From Bacteroidota bacterium (GTDB lineage Bacteria > Bacteroidota > Bacteroidia > AKYH767-A > 2013-40CM-41-45), in contig SHNE01000022.1 of assembly GCA_004295015.1 (NCBI GenBank), positions 62,001 to 126,000 on the forward strand: DNA of 64,000 bases, read 5' to 3'. This document shows, piece after piece, positions 1 through 7,411 of this stretch. Within the stretch, counting starts at the first letter, position 1; every line of letters starts with the position of its first letter. A program made the position numbers and the translations under genes. Below the pieces are notes generated by a model, which saw only the letters and a program-made list of their open reading frames with translations, was not told the origin of the DNA and ran no database searches.

Positions 1-2
1 AC

Positions 3-203
3 ACTGAAACGGATGGGCCTAAGGTGGAGCCACTAGCTACGAGCTTTACAGTCGGTGTAACCGATGTTGTCTTTAATGCAGTAAATGCAATTTTTGGCAG
101 GTTACTCCGAACCCCGGAAGGGCATGTAGTTACATTGGCATACTGGAATCAAAAGGACAGGGCCTCACAAGACTGGATACCATATTATTCAAAGCCACTG
201 TAG
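3..203 (+). CDS. C-terminal end of an unidentified protein (5' truncated)
   Basis: An open frame enters from the left window edge and ends at a TAG at 201-203, giving 66 residues with no start inside the window. The tail contains TDVVFNAVNAIFGR followed by a polar, aromatic end (QDWIPYYSKPL). The segment with NAVNAIFGR faintly recalls the C-terminal part of molybdopterin-binding xanthine dehydrogenase-type subunits, but the last 30 residues do not fit that family well and I do not assign a function. It converges with the histidine kinase on the other strand, with 20 bases between the two stops. Confidence 0.5.
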   Translation, partial: TETDGPKVEPLATSFTVGVTDVVFNAVNAIFGRLLRTPEGHVVTLAYWNQKDRASQDWIPYYSKPL

Positions 204-223
204 AGGATTTTCATGTAAATCTA

Positions 224-1639
224 TCAACTATAGAATACAGGAATATTTTTACTTAATGGTTTTGATTTTTCGTTCAAAGAGATTACCGGAAGTGAGAAAA
301 AGAAAGTTGCTCCAATTCCCGGATTTCCTTCAGCCCACACATTTCCACCATGTCGTTCTACAATACGTTTCACAATGCTTAAGCCAACACCTGTGCCTAT
401 AAACTCTTGTTCAGTGTGAAGTCTGCTGAAGACACCAAAAAGTTTTTTATAATAAGCCATGTCAAAGCCGGCTCCATTGTCCTTGATATAGTATACCTGT
501 TCGTTGTTTTTAAAATAGTTACCGATCCGAATTAATGGATTTTCTTTTTTGGCTGAGTATTTCAGCGCATTAGAAATAAAATTCACCCATACTTGATAAA
601 TTAGTTGCTTGTCACAAACACAATCTGACAAATTGTCTATTTGCACGGATGTTTTGTTCTCGGGATCTCTGGGTACAAGTTCAAAAACGATTTTGTCGAT
701 AAGGTCTTTCATGGAAACGTTTTCTTTGGTCATTTCTATTCTTCCCACCTTTGAAAACTCCAGTAAATCCTCGACCAGAGTATGAATTTTTATTGTACTC
801 GTTACAATTCTCGACAGAAGACCTTTTGCCTCCTCCGGCAGGTCCGAACCAAATTCCATTTGCAGAATTTCAGCAAGCGTTGAAATTCCTCTGAGAGGAG
901 AGCGGAGGTCATGTGAAACAGTATGGTTGAAGGCGCTCAGTTCCTGGTTAGCATTCTCCAGTTCATTGAGCTTGGAGTTTAATTGTGCATTCAATTTTAA
1001 AATTTCCTGTTCCTGCTCTATACGATTATCTATATCCCTCACTACACATTGAAATCCTTCGACCCGATCATTATTCATGTTCAGGATTACTGTTTGTTCA
1101 ACCCAGCGTTTTTTACCTTGCTTGTCAATAATCTGGAAGTCTGATATAGTTTCGGGAATTTTTTTGTCAAATTGGTTTAGGTAAAATGCCGCAACTTTTT
1201 TAATCATCGACGGTTCTATCAAAGAAGTAAAATGTGTTCCTATGAGCTCTGCCGGATCAAATCCATATACAGTTTGAATTCGTCTGTTAAAATAATTGAA
1301 ATTTCCTCTATAGTCGGTGATGTAAATTACTTCAGCAGCATTTTCGATCAGCATCTTAAACCGTTCATCCTTTTTTTCATTTAGAATGTTAAGACTCTGG
1401 TCGGTTTTTAAACCTAGAATGAGTCCGGCTAATGCTAATACAGCCGGGGTCAGATCAATTATTTGTAATAGGGGTACTGAGAGGTGCAGTTGAATTATTT
1501 CCGCGAGGCCTATGTCGCCCTGAAGATTCCGGATTCCAAATAAGGTTCCTGCAATTGGAAATCCCAACCCGATGATAAATCCAAACAGGCAATACCTGAA
1601 TGAGTTTTTTGAAAAGTTACCGCCTTGTACAGAGTTCAT
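224..1639 (-). CDS. Membrane-anchored PAS sensor histidine kinase
   Basis: A 471-residue signal-transducing kinase that autophosphorylates on histidine and passes phosphate to a response regulator. Two hydrophobic N-terminal segments (about 15-36 and 56-77) anchor it. A PAS domain follows (about 90-205, with YITDYRGNFNYFN), then a short coiled coil (205-235). The HisKA dimerisation helix has the phosphoacceptor H243 in AFNHTVSHDLRSPLRG. The HATPase_c domain carries the N box (WVNFISNALKYS, near 351), G1 (DNGAGFD, 387) and G2 (GTGVGLSIV, 415). It lacks its own receiver domain. Two single-domain receivers and a NarL-type regulator lie just upstream on the same strand and are plausible partners. 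The ligand is unknown. Confidence 0.9.
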   Translation of the reverse strand: MNSVQGGNFSKNSFRYCLFGFIIGLGFPIAGTLFGIRNLQGDIGLAEIIQLHLSVPLLQIIDLTPAVLALAGLILGLKTDQSLNILNEKKDERFKMLIENAAEVIYITDYRGNFNYFNRRIQTVYGFDPAELIGTHFTSLIEPSMIKKVAAFYLNQFDKKIPETISDFQIIDKQGKKRWVEQTVILNMNNDRVEGFQCVVRDIDNRIEQEQEILKLNAQLNSKLNELENANQELSAFNHTVSHDLRSPLRGISTLAEILQMEFGSDLPEEAKGLLSRIVTSTIKIHTLVEDLLEFSKVGRIEMTKENVSMKDLIDKIVFELVPRDPENKTSVQIDNLSDCVCDKQLIYQVWVNFISNALKYSAKKENPLIRIGNYFKNNEQVYYIKDNGAGFDMAYYKKLFGVFSRLHTEQEFIGTGVGLSIVKRIVERHGGNVWAEGNPGIGATFFFSLPVISLNEKSKPLSKNIPVFYS

Positions 1640-1826
1640 TCTTTAGATAAGTAATAACACCGGTGGATATATGAATATCCGCTATTTTTCCCCGTGCTCT
1701 CCAGGTGCCCATCAAAACTCCGGTCGCAGCGGATTTCTAATGTACTAAATGGCATCCTGGTTAATAGAGCAATTTGAGCATCTTTTTCACAATAGCTCCG
1801 GGGTTAACGGCATTTATACTTTCTAA

Positions 1827-2255
1827 TTATTGATTGGTTGCAAGCAGCTCTTTATTTAGTGATTGTAATTGGTCGAGCTGAAGTGGTTTAATTAAAAATT
1901 TCAAGATGCCCGGATATTTTTTTGCCTCTTGCACATCATTCTCATCGACTGATGAGGTAAGCATAACAACTTTGCAAAAATCGCGAATTTCGCACTTTAT
2001 GGATTGGAATTTCTCCAGAAAATCAAATCCGTTCATTGCAGGCATGTGTATGTCCAGAAAAATTATCTGTGGTAAAGCATCATAATTCTTACTGTTTTCC
2101 TGTAAGTAATCCAATGCTTTTTCTGCAGAATAAAACTCCATAATTTCACTGGAAAAGTTTGACTTAGTCAACATTCTTTTACTGATATAGGCATCGACTT
2201 CTGTGTCGTCTATTAACATTACCTTAAATCCGGAACTGTCCGTCTCGCTGTTCAT
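1827..2255 (-). CDS. Single-domain response regulator (CheY-like)
   Basis: A 142-residue receiver domain with no output domain. The acidic pocket is visible in LIDDTEVD (D16, D17). The phosphoacceptor is D68 in FLDIHMPAMNG, with T100 in VVMLTSS and K123 in FLIKPLQ. These are the full set of receiver residues. The start ATG (2253-2255) is the first in the frame and the length is typical of the family. It lies 187 bases upstream of the sensor kinase on the same strand, so it may relay phosphate from that kinase. Such stand-alone receivers are common next to phytochrome-like kinases. Confidence 0.88.
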   Translation of the reverse strand: MNSETDSSGFKVMLIDDTEVDAYISKRMLTKSNFSSEIMEFYSAEKALDYLQENSKNYDALPQIIFLDIHMPAMNGFDFLEKFQSIKCEIRDFCKVVMLTSSVDENDVQEAKKYPGILKFLIKPLQLDQLQSLNKELLATNQ

Positions 2256-2393
2256 TAATTGTAATTTATATTATAATTTTAAATAGATTATTAATTCGGC
2301 CTTGAAGTAGTTTTGATGTGTATGGTATAGACTTTATTTTTTCACGGGAAAACCATCATGAAAAAGAGGAACATTTTTTCTGCACAATCCGAA

Positions 2394-2783
2394 CTAGTCT
2401 ATAGAAACAATACCCTGTATACCTTTCACAATTTCTCCGATTCGATCAAACTCTGTTGATTTGTCAAGAAAATGATCAGCTCCTAGTCCAATGCACAGCT
2501 CCTTGTATTGCATATTTGGATAATTGGTGAGCATCACCACCCGGGTATCAGGATATTCCTGTTTTACATGCTTGAGTACTTCTATGCCGTTCATACCGGG
2601 CATCTTAATATCCAGAAGCATTAATTCAGGATTTATCAATTTAATCAGAGTCATTGCTTCTTCGCCGTTCTTTGCGTGTGCGATTGACTTGATGAACTTG
2701 ATTTCACTGAGAATCGAATAAAGTCGTTGAACAATGAGCGCAGAATCTTCAACAACCATTACTTTTATTCTTTTCCCATCCAT
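2394..2783 (-). CDS. Single-domain response regulator receiver
   Basis: A second stand-alone receiver. I start it at the ATG at 2781-2783 (MDGKRIKVMVVEDSALIV, 129 residues). The frame is open back to a TTG at 2808-2810, but the nine extra residues (MQHQINYNC) are not receiver-like. In the shorter numbering the acidic pair is E12/D13, the phosphoacceptor is D58 in LLDIKMPGMNG, the conserved threonine is T86 (VVMLTNY), and K108 is in FLDKSTEF. There is no DNA-binding domain. With the neighbouring receiver and kinase it forms a small signalling group. Its target cannot be read from the sequence. Confidence 0.85.
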   Translation of the reverse strand: MDGKRIKVMVVEDSALIVQRLYSILSEIKFIKSIAHAKNGEEAMTLIKLINPELMLLDIKMPGMNGIEVLKHVKQEYPDTRVVMLTNYPNMQYKELCIGLGADHFLDKSTEFDRIGEIVKGIQGIVSID

Positions 2784-2810
2784 ACAATTATAATTAATTT
2801 GATGCTGCAA

Positions 2811-3057
2811 AGGACATAATAATTTTGCTTTGCATTTAAGTCAAACGAAAAAATTGCTCTGAATGTTTATTGAAATCCTTGTAGTTGTTTTAACTACAAA
2901 ACTTTCTTCTTGGCTCGGCATATGGTTGAGCAGATGGTTTGTAAGCAAACAGCTCTCAGGAAATTATTCTTCCTGATTAGGAGTAAATAAAAAATCTGTG
3001 ATTTGGATTGAATCAGTTAAGGGTAGTTCAGACTACTTTAACGAGTGCAGAAATAGC
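2811..3057. other. Intergenic region with three hairpins downstream of the NarL-type regulator
   Basis: Three inverted repeats are visible: 2879-2899 (8-bp perfect stem, 5-base loop), 2956-2976 (7-bp perfect stem, 7-base loop) and 3016-3042 (11-bp stem with one bulge, 4-base TCAG loop). The last begins 16 bases beyond the stop of the regulator at 3058. None is followed by a clear U-run on the - strand, so they may be 3'-end stabilisers or weak terminators rather than classical terminators. No gene is seen here. Confidence 0.35.
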
Positions 3058-3699
3058 CTATTCCAGCAAGTGGTTTGAGATGGCATAATGTGTAAGCTCA
3101 GCACTTGATTTCATTCTCATCTTTTCCAAAAGTCGCATCCTGTAAGTGCTGATGGTATTTACACTCAAGGAAAGATTGTCGGCAATTTCTGTAACCGATT
3201 TACCTGAAGCTATCAACCTTAGTACATCAAATTCTCTGTCGGAAAGCTGTTCGTGTGGCATTCCGGAATGACCTTTTTCAATTGAGTCCAAAAGTTTTTC
3301 GGCAACTGATGTATTAATGTATTTATGTCCGTTCAGAATTTGGAGGACGGCTTTTACCAATTCATCCGGTGCGCTTTCCTTTGTAAGATAACCTGATGCA
3401 CCGGCTTTCAACACACGAACGGCATATTGATCTTCCGAATGAATGCTGAGCACCAGAACCGGAATGGAAGGTTTTTCTGTATGTAATTGCTTTAAGGTGT
3501 CCAAGCCGTTTCGGCCGGGCATAGACAGATCTGTAATAATAATATCCCAATTCCCTTTTCTGGCTTCCAGAAGCAGTTCGTTTCCATCATTTACTTCCGT
3601 GAAACTTACAAGCGGAAATTGGTCCATTAATATTTGTATGAGTCCTTTGCGAACTACGGTGTGATCGTCTGCAATAAGAAACTTGCGTTCTTGGTTCAT
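3058..3699 (-). CDS. NarL/FixJ-family response regulator (receiver + LuxR HTH)
   Basis: A 213-residue two-domain transcription regulator. The receiver (1-120) has D11/D12 in IADDHT, phosphoacceptor D57 in IITDLSMPGRNG, S84/S87-region VLVLSIHS, and a lysine in GYLTKESAP. The LuxR-type helix-turn-helix (about 147-208) has LSDREFDVLRLIASGKSVTEIA and LSVNTISTYRMRLLEKM. It should bind DNA as a phosphorylation-dependent dimer. It is divergently transcribed from the cytochrome c/nosZ operon across a 430-base spacer, so control of the nos genes is possible, though only position supports that. NarL-type regulators are known in nitrogen-oxide sensing, but the same domain pair serves many signals in Bacteroidota. 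Confidence 0.9.
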   Translation of the reverse strand: MNQERKFLIADDHTVVRKGLIQILMDQFPLVSFTEVNDGNELLLEARKGNWDIIITDLSMPGRNGLDTLKQLHTEKPSIPVLVLSIHSEDQYAVRVLKAGASGYLTKESAPDELVKAVLQILNGHKYINTSVAEKLLDSIEKGHSGMPHEQLSDREFDVLRLIASGKSVTEIADNLSLSVNTISTYRMRLLEKMRMKSSAELTHYAISNHLLE

Positions 3700-3977
3700 A
3701 ATTGTTTATTCGAAAAAATTAGAAATAAAAAGAGGCTTGTATCACCTGAAATTTTGAAATAGGTGCTTCGATTATTCATTGTCAAATATTTACCATGTTG
3801 AATTATCATACTCATCTGATGGTAATTGATATGAATTAAATGAATGCTGATTTGTCGCAGAAAAACAGTTCAGCACCTTCAATTATTGCTAAGATAGTAA
3901 AAAAAAGTGAATAAAACCAATATTTTATATAAATAGAGTGCTTATCTCATACGGTCATGGCCTATGGATTCGTTTCA

Positions 3978-3991
3978 TTGAAGCTGATTAA
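3978..3991 (+). promoter_or_regulatory. Possible Crp/Fnr-family operator (TTGAA-N4-ATTAA)
   Basis: The sequence TTGAAGCTGATTAA matches 8 of 10 positions of the FNR consensus TTGAT-N4-ATCAA. If transcription starts about 7 bases after the TACTTTTG box, the site is centred near -71, a usual activator position. Oxygen or NO control by Crp/Fnr proteins is common for nos operons. With such AT-rich sequence a chance match is quite possible. Confidence 0.3.
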
Positions 3992-4041
3992 TGTCAGTTT
4001 CTTAAATGAGGCTGATCATAATAGGGTATTGACTTAGAATT

Positions 4042-4049
4042 TACTTTTG
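4042..4049 (+). promoter_or_regulatory. Candidate -7 promoter box (TACTTTTG) for the nos operon
   Basis: TACTTTTG fits the Bacteroidota -7 consensus TAnnTTTG. It lies 80 bases before the ATG of the cytochrome c gene. There is no good TTG at 19-21 bases upstream, which would fit an activator-dependent promoter. Confidence 0.4.
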
Positions 4050-4129
4050 GTGCAAGAATTTCGATTTTCCGATTAAATCAGAATTCTGATTAGCTAGAAT
4101 TCACACTTAATTATCAAATAGAAATAAAA

Positions 4130-4651
4130 ATGAAAGCGATTAAAACAAATAATTTAGTTCAGATGCTGAGGTATACTTTAGTCTTGTTGTCTCTTGCAAT
4201 TTCATCAATCCTGATTCAGGGATGTTCTTCTGAAGAAAAAAAGGCCGAGTCCGGCTCAGAGGCAGAGAGTGGCAATTTAATGAAGGATGCCGAAGAAATG
4301 GAAGATGACGGATTAGGATTCGGTCCCGTTAAAAGCGTAACCATCCCGGCAGAAATTGACGAGCAATTAGCCGCAGAAGGTTTAAAGCACTTTGAGGCGA
4401 AATGTACAGCATGTCATAAATTTGCCCCCGACAAGTATGTTGGACCGGGTCTTGCCGGCGTAACAAAAAGACGCAAGCCTGAGTGGATAATGAATATGAT
4501 TTTAAATCCACAGGAAATGACACAAAGAGATCCGGTGGCAAAAGGATTGTTCGAGACCTATCTGACTCAAATGACAAATCAGAACGTGACAGAACCGGAG
4601 GCTAGAAGTATGTATGAGTATTTCCGCAAAATGGACGCAACCAATAATTAA
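4130..4651 (+). CDS. Lipoprotein mono-haem c-type cytochrome of the nos cluster
   Basis: A 173-residue cytochrome c that probably carries electrons to NosZ in the periplasm. A signal peptide with lipobox LIQGC puts the lipidated cysteine at C31, so the protein is membrane-anchored. It is followed by a long acidic linker (33-60). The single haem site is C92-x-x-C95-H96 (KCTACHKF). M130 or M148 could be the sixth haem ligand. The VGPGLAGV segment (104-111) is typical of small class I cytochromes. nosZ starts 42 bases downstream. Cytochrome c genes next to clade II nosZ are well known and substitute for electron donors used in proteobacterial systems. Confidence 0.9.
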   Translation: MKAIKTNNLVQMLRYTLVLLSLAISSILIQGCSSEEKKAESGSEAESGNLMKDAEEMEDDGLGFGPVKSVTIPAEIDEQLAAEGLKHFEAKCTACHKFAPDKYVGPGLAGVTKRRKPEWIMNMILNPQEMTQRDPVAKGLFETYLTQMTNQNVTEPEARSMYEYFRKMDATNN

Positions 4652-4680
4652 TATTTATATCCATAAAACTAATTTAAATC

Positions 4681-4693
4681 AGGAGGATTAATT
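4681..4693 (+). promoter_or_regulatory. Strong Shine-Dalgarno sequence before nosZ
   Basis: A perfect AGGAGG (4681-4686) lies 7 bases before the nosZ ATG (4694). Most genes in this window lack any such site, as is usual for Bacteroidota, so this one stands out and supports the chosen start. Confidence 0.6.
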
Positions 4694-6658
4694 ATGAAAA
4701 ATTTAATTTCAAATAAATTTTCGATAGCCCTGTTGCTTGTAGCAAGTGTTTTACTTGCCTCTTGCGGTGGGAAACGAGAAAAGAAGGAAGTCACATCCGG
4801 TGATGCTGCTTCTAAAGTATATGTAGCACCGGGAAAACTTGATGAATATTATGAGTTTATGTCAGGCGGGTTCAGTGGGCAAATCGGCGTGTATGGTTTA
4901 CCTTCATGCCGACTCCTTAAAGTGATTCCTGTTTTTGCAGTTAATGCCGAAAACGGATGGGGTTTCACTGAAGAAACCAAGCCAATGCTCCAAAGTACAC
5001 ACGGCTTTGTGCCTTGGGACGACTCGCATCATCCGGAACTATCTATGACAGATGGTTCTCCAGATGGTCGCTGGTTGTTTATTAACTCCAACAATACTCC
5101 GCGTATTGCACGTATCAATCTCTCAACCTTCCGAACAGAAGAGATATTGGAGATTCCAAACAGTGGCGGTAATCATAGTTCCCCATTTGCAACAGAAAAT
5201 ACTGAGTATGTTGTAGCAGGAACTCGCTTCAGTATACCAATTGAAGGGAATAAAGATGTTCCAATCTCTTCATATAAAGAAAATTTTAAAGGTACTATCA
5301 CTTTTGTAAAAGTCGATAAAGATAAGGGTGATATGGATGTTGCCTTTCAGATCATGATGCCCGGTTTCGATTTTGACCTCAGCCACTGTGGTAAAGGTCC
5401 ATCAACCGGATGGTTTTTCTTCTCTTGTTATAATTCTGAGAGAGCACATACTTTGTTGGAAGCAAATGCTTCTCAGAACGACAAGGATTTTATTGTTGCA
5501 GTAAACTGGAAGCTTGCTGAAAAGTATCTGGCCGAAGGTAAAGCTAAAGATTTTCCGGGTGAATACTATAGCAACCGTTACGACGATAACAAGCACATGG
5601 CTACGTCTACAATCAGACGTTCTACTAAAATGCTTTATCCTAAAGATTGTCCGGACATGATTTACCTGATGCCTTGCCCTAAATCACCGCACGGAGCTGA
5701 TGTTGACCCAACAGGTGAATACATTGTTGGTGGAGGTAAATTGTCTACCGTTATTCCGGTGTTCTCATTTACAAAAATGCAGGCTGCTATTGCTGCTAAG
5801 GATTTCATCGGTGAAGTTGATGGTTTACCAATATTGAAATATGAATCAGTCATTGGTGGTGAAGTACAGAAGCCGGGTCTTGGTCCTCTTCATACAGAGT
5901 TTGATGGTAAAGGCTATGCATATACTTCAATGTTCGTTTCTTCAGAAGTAGTTAAGTGGAAGCTAGGTACCTGGGAGGTTGTTGATCGTATCCCTACTTA
6001 TTATTCTATCGGTCACCTTTCAATCCCTGGAGGGGACTCAAAAACTCCATGGCCTAAATACCTTGTGGCAATGAATAAAATTACGAAAGATCGCTACTTG
6101 TTAACCGGTCCTGAATTGAATCAAAGTGCACAACTTATTGATATTTCAGGAGAAAAGATGAAGCTTCTTAACGATTTTCCTACAGTAGGAGAACCGCATT
6201 ATGCTCAAGGGATTCCGGCAGATCTTGTCATGAAGCATCAGGTAAAAGTATTTAAGCTTGAAGATAACACGCACCCTTATGCTTGTAAGTCTGAGAAAGA
6301 TGCCAGAGTAGAAAGAAAAGGAAAGGCGATTCACGTTTACATGACAAGTATTCGTTCACACTTTTATCCTGATAATATTGAAGGGGTAGTGGTTGGGGAC
6401 ACTGTTTTCTTCCACGTTACCAATCTGGAGCAAGACTGGGATACTCCTCATGGCTTCGCAATCAAAGGTTCAACGAATGCTGAACTGCTGCTGATGCCGG
6501 GTGAAACAGCAACACTTAAGTTTATTCCTAAAACTTCGGATATTTATCCATTCTATTGTACAGACTTTTGCTCAGCATTGCATCAGGAGATGCAAGGATA
6601 CCTTAGGGTTTCGCCTGCCAACTCTAAAGTCCCGATTACCTTTTCGACAGGCAAATAA
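4694..6658 (+). CDS. nosZ: Nitrous oxide reductase, clade II, with a lipoprotein-type signal
   Basis: The terminal denitrification enzyme, reducing N2O to N2 in the periplasm. It is 654 residues. The N-terminal seven-bladed propeller holds the CuZ site; its first histidine pair is H112/H113 in DDSHHPELSMTDG, a form typical of clade II. The C-terminal cupredoxin domain holds the CuA site: C622, C626, H630 and M633 in CTDFCSALHQEM, with a further histidine in TPHGFAI. There is no twin-arginine motif, so export is by Sec. The signal peptide ends LLASCGG, a good lipobox with C24, so the enzyme may be lipid-anchored. It follows the cytochrome c gene and precedes the maturation genes nosL, nosD, nosF and nosY. 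Confidence 0.97.
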   Translation: MKNLISNKFSIALLLVASVLLASCGGKREKKEVTSGDAASKVYVAPGKLDEYYEFMSGGFSGQIGVYGLPSCRLLKVIPVFAVNAENGWGFTEETKPMLQSTHGFVPWDDSHHPELSMTDGSPDGRWLFINSNNTPRIARINLSTFRTEEILEIPNSGGNHSSPFATENTEYVVAGTRFSIPIEGNKDVPISSYKENFKGTITFVKVDKDKGDMDVAFQIMMPGFDFDLSHCGKGPSTGWFFFSCYNSERAHTLLEANASQNDKDFIVAVNWKLAEKYLAEGKAKDFPGEYYSNRYDDNKHMATSTIRRSTKMLYPKDCPDMIYLMPCPKSPHGADVDPTGEYIVGGGKLSTVIPVFSFTKMQAAIAAKDFIGEVDGLPILKYESVIGGEVQKPGLGPLHTEFDGKGYAYTSMFVSSEVVKWKLGTWEVVDRIPTYYSIGHLSIPGGDSKTPWPKYLVAMNKITKDRYLLTGPELNQSAQLIDISGEKMKLLNDFPTVGEPHYAQGIPADLVMKHQVKVFKLEDNTHPYACKSEKDARVERKGKAIHVYMTSIRSHFYPDNIEGVVVGDTVFFHVTNLEQDWDTPHGFAIKGSTNAELLLMPGETATLKFIPKTSDIYPFYCTDFCSALHQEMQGYLRVSPANSKVPITFSTGK

Positions 6659-6672
6659 AGGAGAGAGAGTGA

Positions 6673-6706
6673 GCGGGGGGACATTGTTCCCCCGTTTGCT
6701 TTTATT
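6673..6706 (+). terminator. Hairpin terminator or attenuator after nosZ
   Basis: A GC-rich stem (6674-6681 with 6687-6694, mostly C-G pairs, loop CATTG) is followed by a T-rich stretch (TTTGCTTTTATT). It lies 15 bases past the nosZ stop. It would reduce transcription of the accessory genes relative to nosZ and the cytochrome. Confidence 0.7.
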
Positions 6707-6739
6707 GTAGTTCATGAATTAATAGTTCAATTCAGCTAC

Positions 6740-6756
6740 TGAGTCCAATGGACTCA
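6740..6756. promoter_or_regulatory. Perfect 17-base palindrome between nosZ and the accessory genes
   Basis: TGAGTCCA-A-TGGACTCA is an exact 8-1-8 inverted repeat, 55 bases before the next gene. Its short centre suits a protein-binding operator better than an RNA hairpin. No regulator can be assigned. Confidence 0.4.
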
Positions 6757-6811
6757 ATATGGCAACACAAGAAAAATTAGTTTTATTTTATTGACGAATT
6801 AAATTTTAACA

Positions 6812-7411
6812 ATGAAGAAGAGATCAGCAGTACTTATTGCACTAGCGTCTTTATTAATGATTGGTAGTTTGTACGTTCCACTTTGGGATATCATACTGGA
6901 GGCTCCGCAATACCCTGAAGGCTTGAGTATGCAGATATGGCTTTCTAAGTTATCCGGAGATGTTGGAACAATAAGCGGATTGAATCATTACATCGGAATG
7001 AAAGCTATCAGCGAAGAAATGTTCCCGGAGTTTGGATACATGAAATATATTGTAATCGGAATAATTGTTTCAGGGTTGATTGTGTCAGCCCTAAGAAAAA
7101 AATGGCTTTTTGCCGCTTGGTTCGTTGCCTTCCTAATAATCTCTGCACTCGGTGTGTATGACTTTTATTTATGGGAGTACGACTACGGACATAATCTTGA
7201 TCCTAGAGCCGCAATTAAAATACCGGGCATGACTTACCAGCCACCATTGATTGGTTGTCAGGAGTTACTCAATTTCTATGCCTGTTCATTTCCTTCAACA
7301 GGAGGCTGGTTGATTGTTGTTGCCGGTACTACTTCGTTTTTGGTCTTTGTTGACGAGTTGTTCCTGAGCAAAAAGAAAAGAGAAAATAAGTACAAGCCTG
7401 TCAGCTCATGA
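6812..7411 (+). CDS. Membrane protein of unknown function in the nos cluster
   Basis: A 199-residue integral membrane protein with about four hydrophobic segments (about 8-27, 77-97, 100-120 and 160-180). A periplasmic-looking loop with LSGDVGTISGLNHYIGMKAI follows the first segment. A second loop has CQELLNFYACSFPSTGGW, containing two cysteines. The ATG is followed by a positively charged stretch (MKKR). The stop overlaps the start of nosL by four bases (ATGA), so the two are probably translationally coupled. A membrane protein at this place is common in clade II nos clusters (called NosB in some species), but I cannot establish homology to NosB. A role in copper delivery or electron transfer to NosZ is only inference. 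Confidence 0.75.
   Translation: MKKRSAVLIALASLLMIGSLYVPLWDIILEAPQYPEGLSMQIWLSKLSGDVGTISGLNHYIGMKAISEEMFPEFGYMKYIVIGIIVSGLIVSALRKKWLFAAWFVAFLIISALGVYDFYLWEYDYGHNLDPRAAIKIPGMTYQPPLIGCQELLNFYACSFPSTGGWLIVVAGTTSFLVFVDELFLSKKKRENKYKPVSS

Larger units (their letters stand above)
3700..4129. promoter_or_regulatory. Divergent intergenic region upstream of the nos operon
   Basis: This 430-base gene-free stretch separates the NarL-type regulator from the cytochrome c/nosZ genes. It holds a TACTTTTG box at 4042-4049 (Bacteroidota -7 type, TAnnTTTG) and, about 60 bases upstream, an FNR-like half-site pair at 3978-3991. An 8-base self-palindrome AGAATTCT lies at about 4080-4087. I see no TTTG -33 element at the expected distance from the -7 box. 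The rest is AT-rich with no recognisable gene. Confidence 0.45.

Noticed and set aside
3-203. Assignment of the partial first gene to xanthine dehydrogenase-type subunits
   Set aside because: Only a short NAVNAIFGR-like segment is suggestive and the rest of the tail does not fit.
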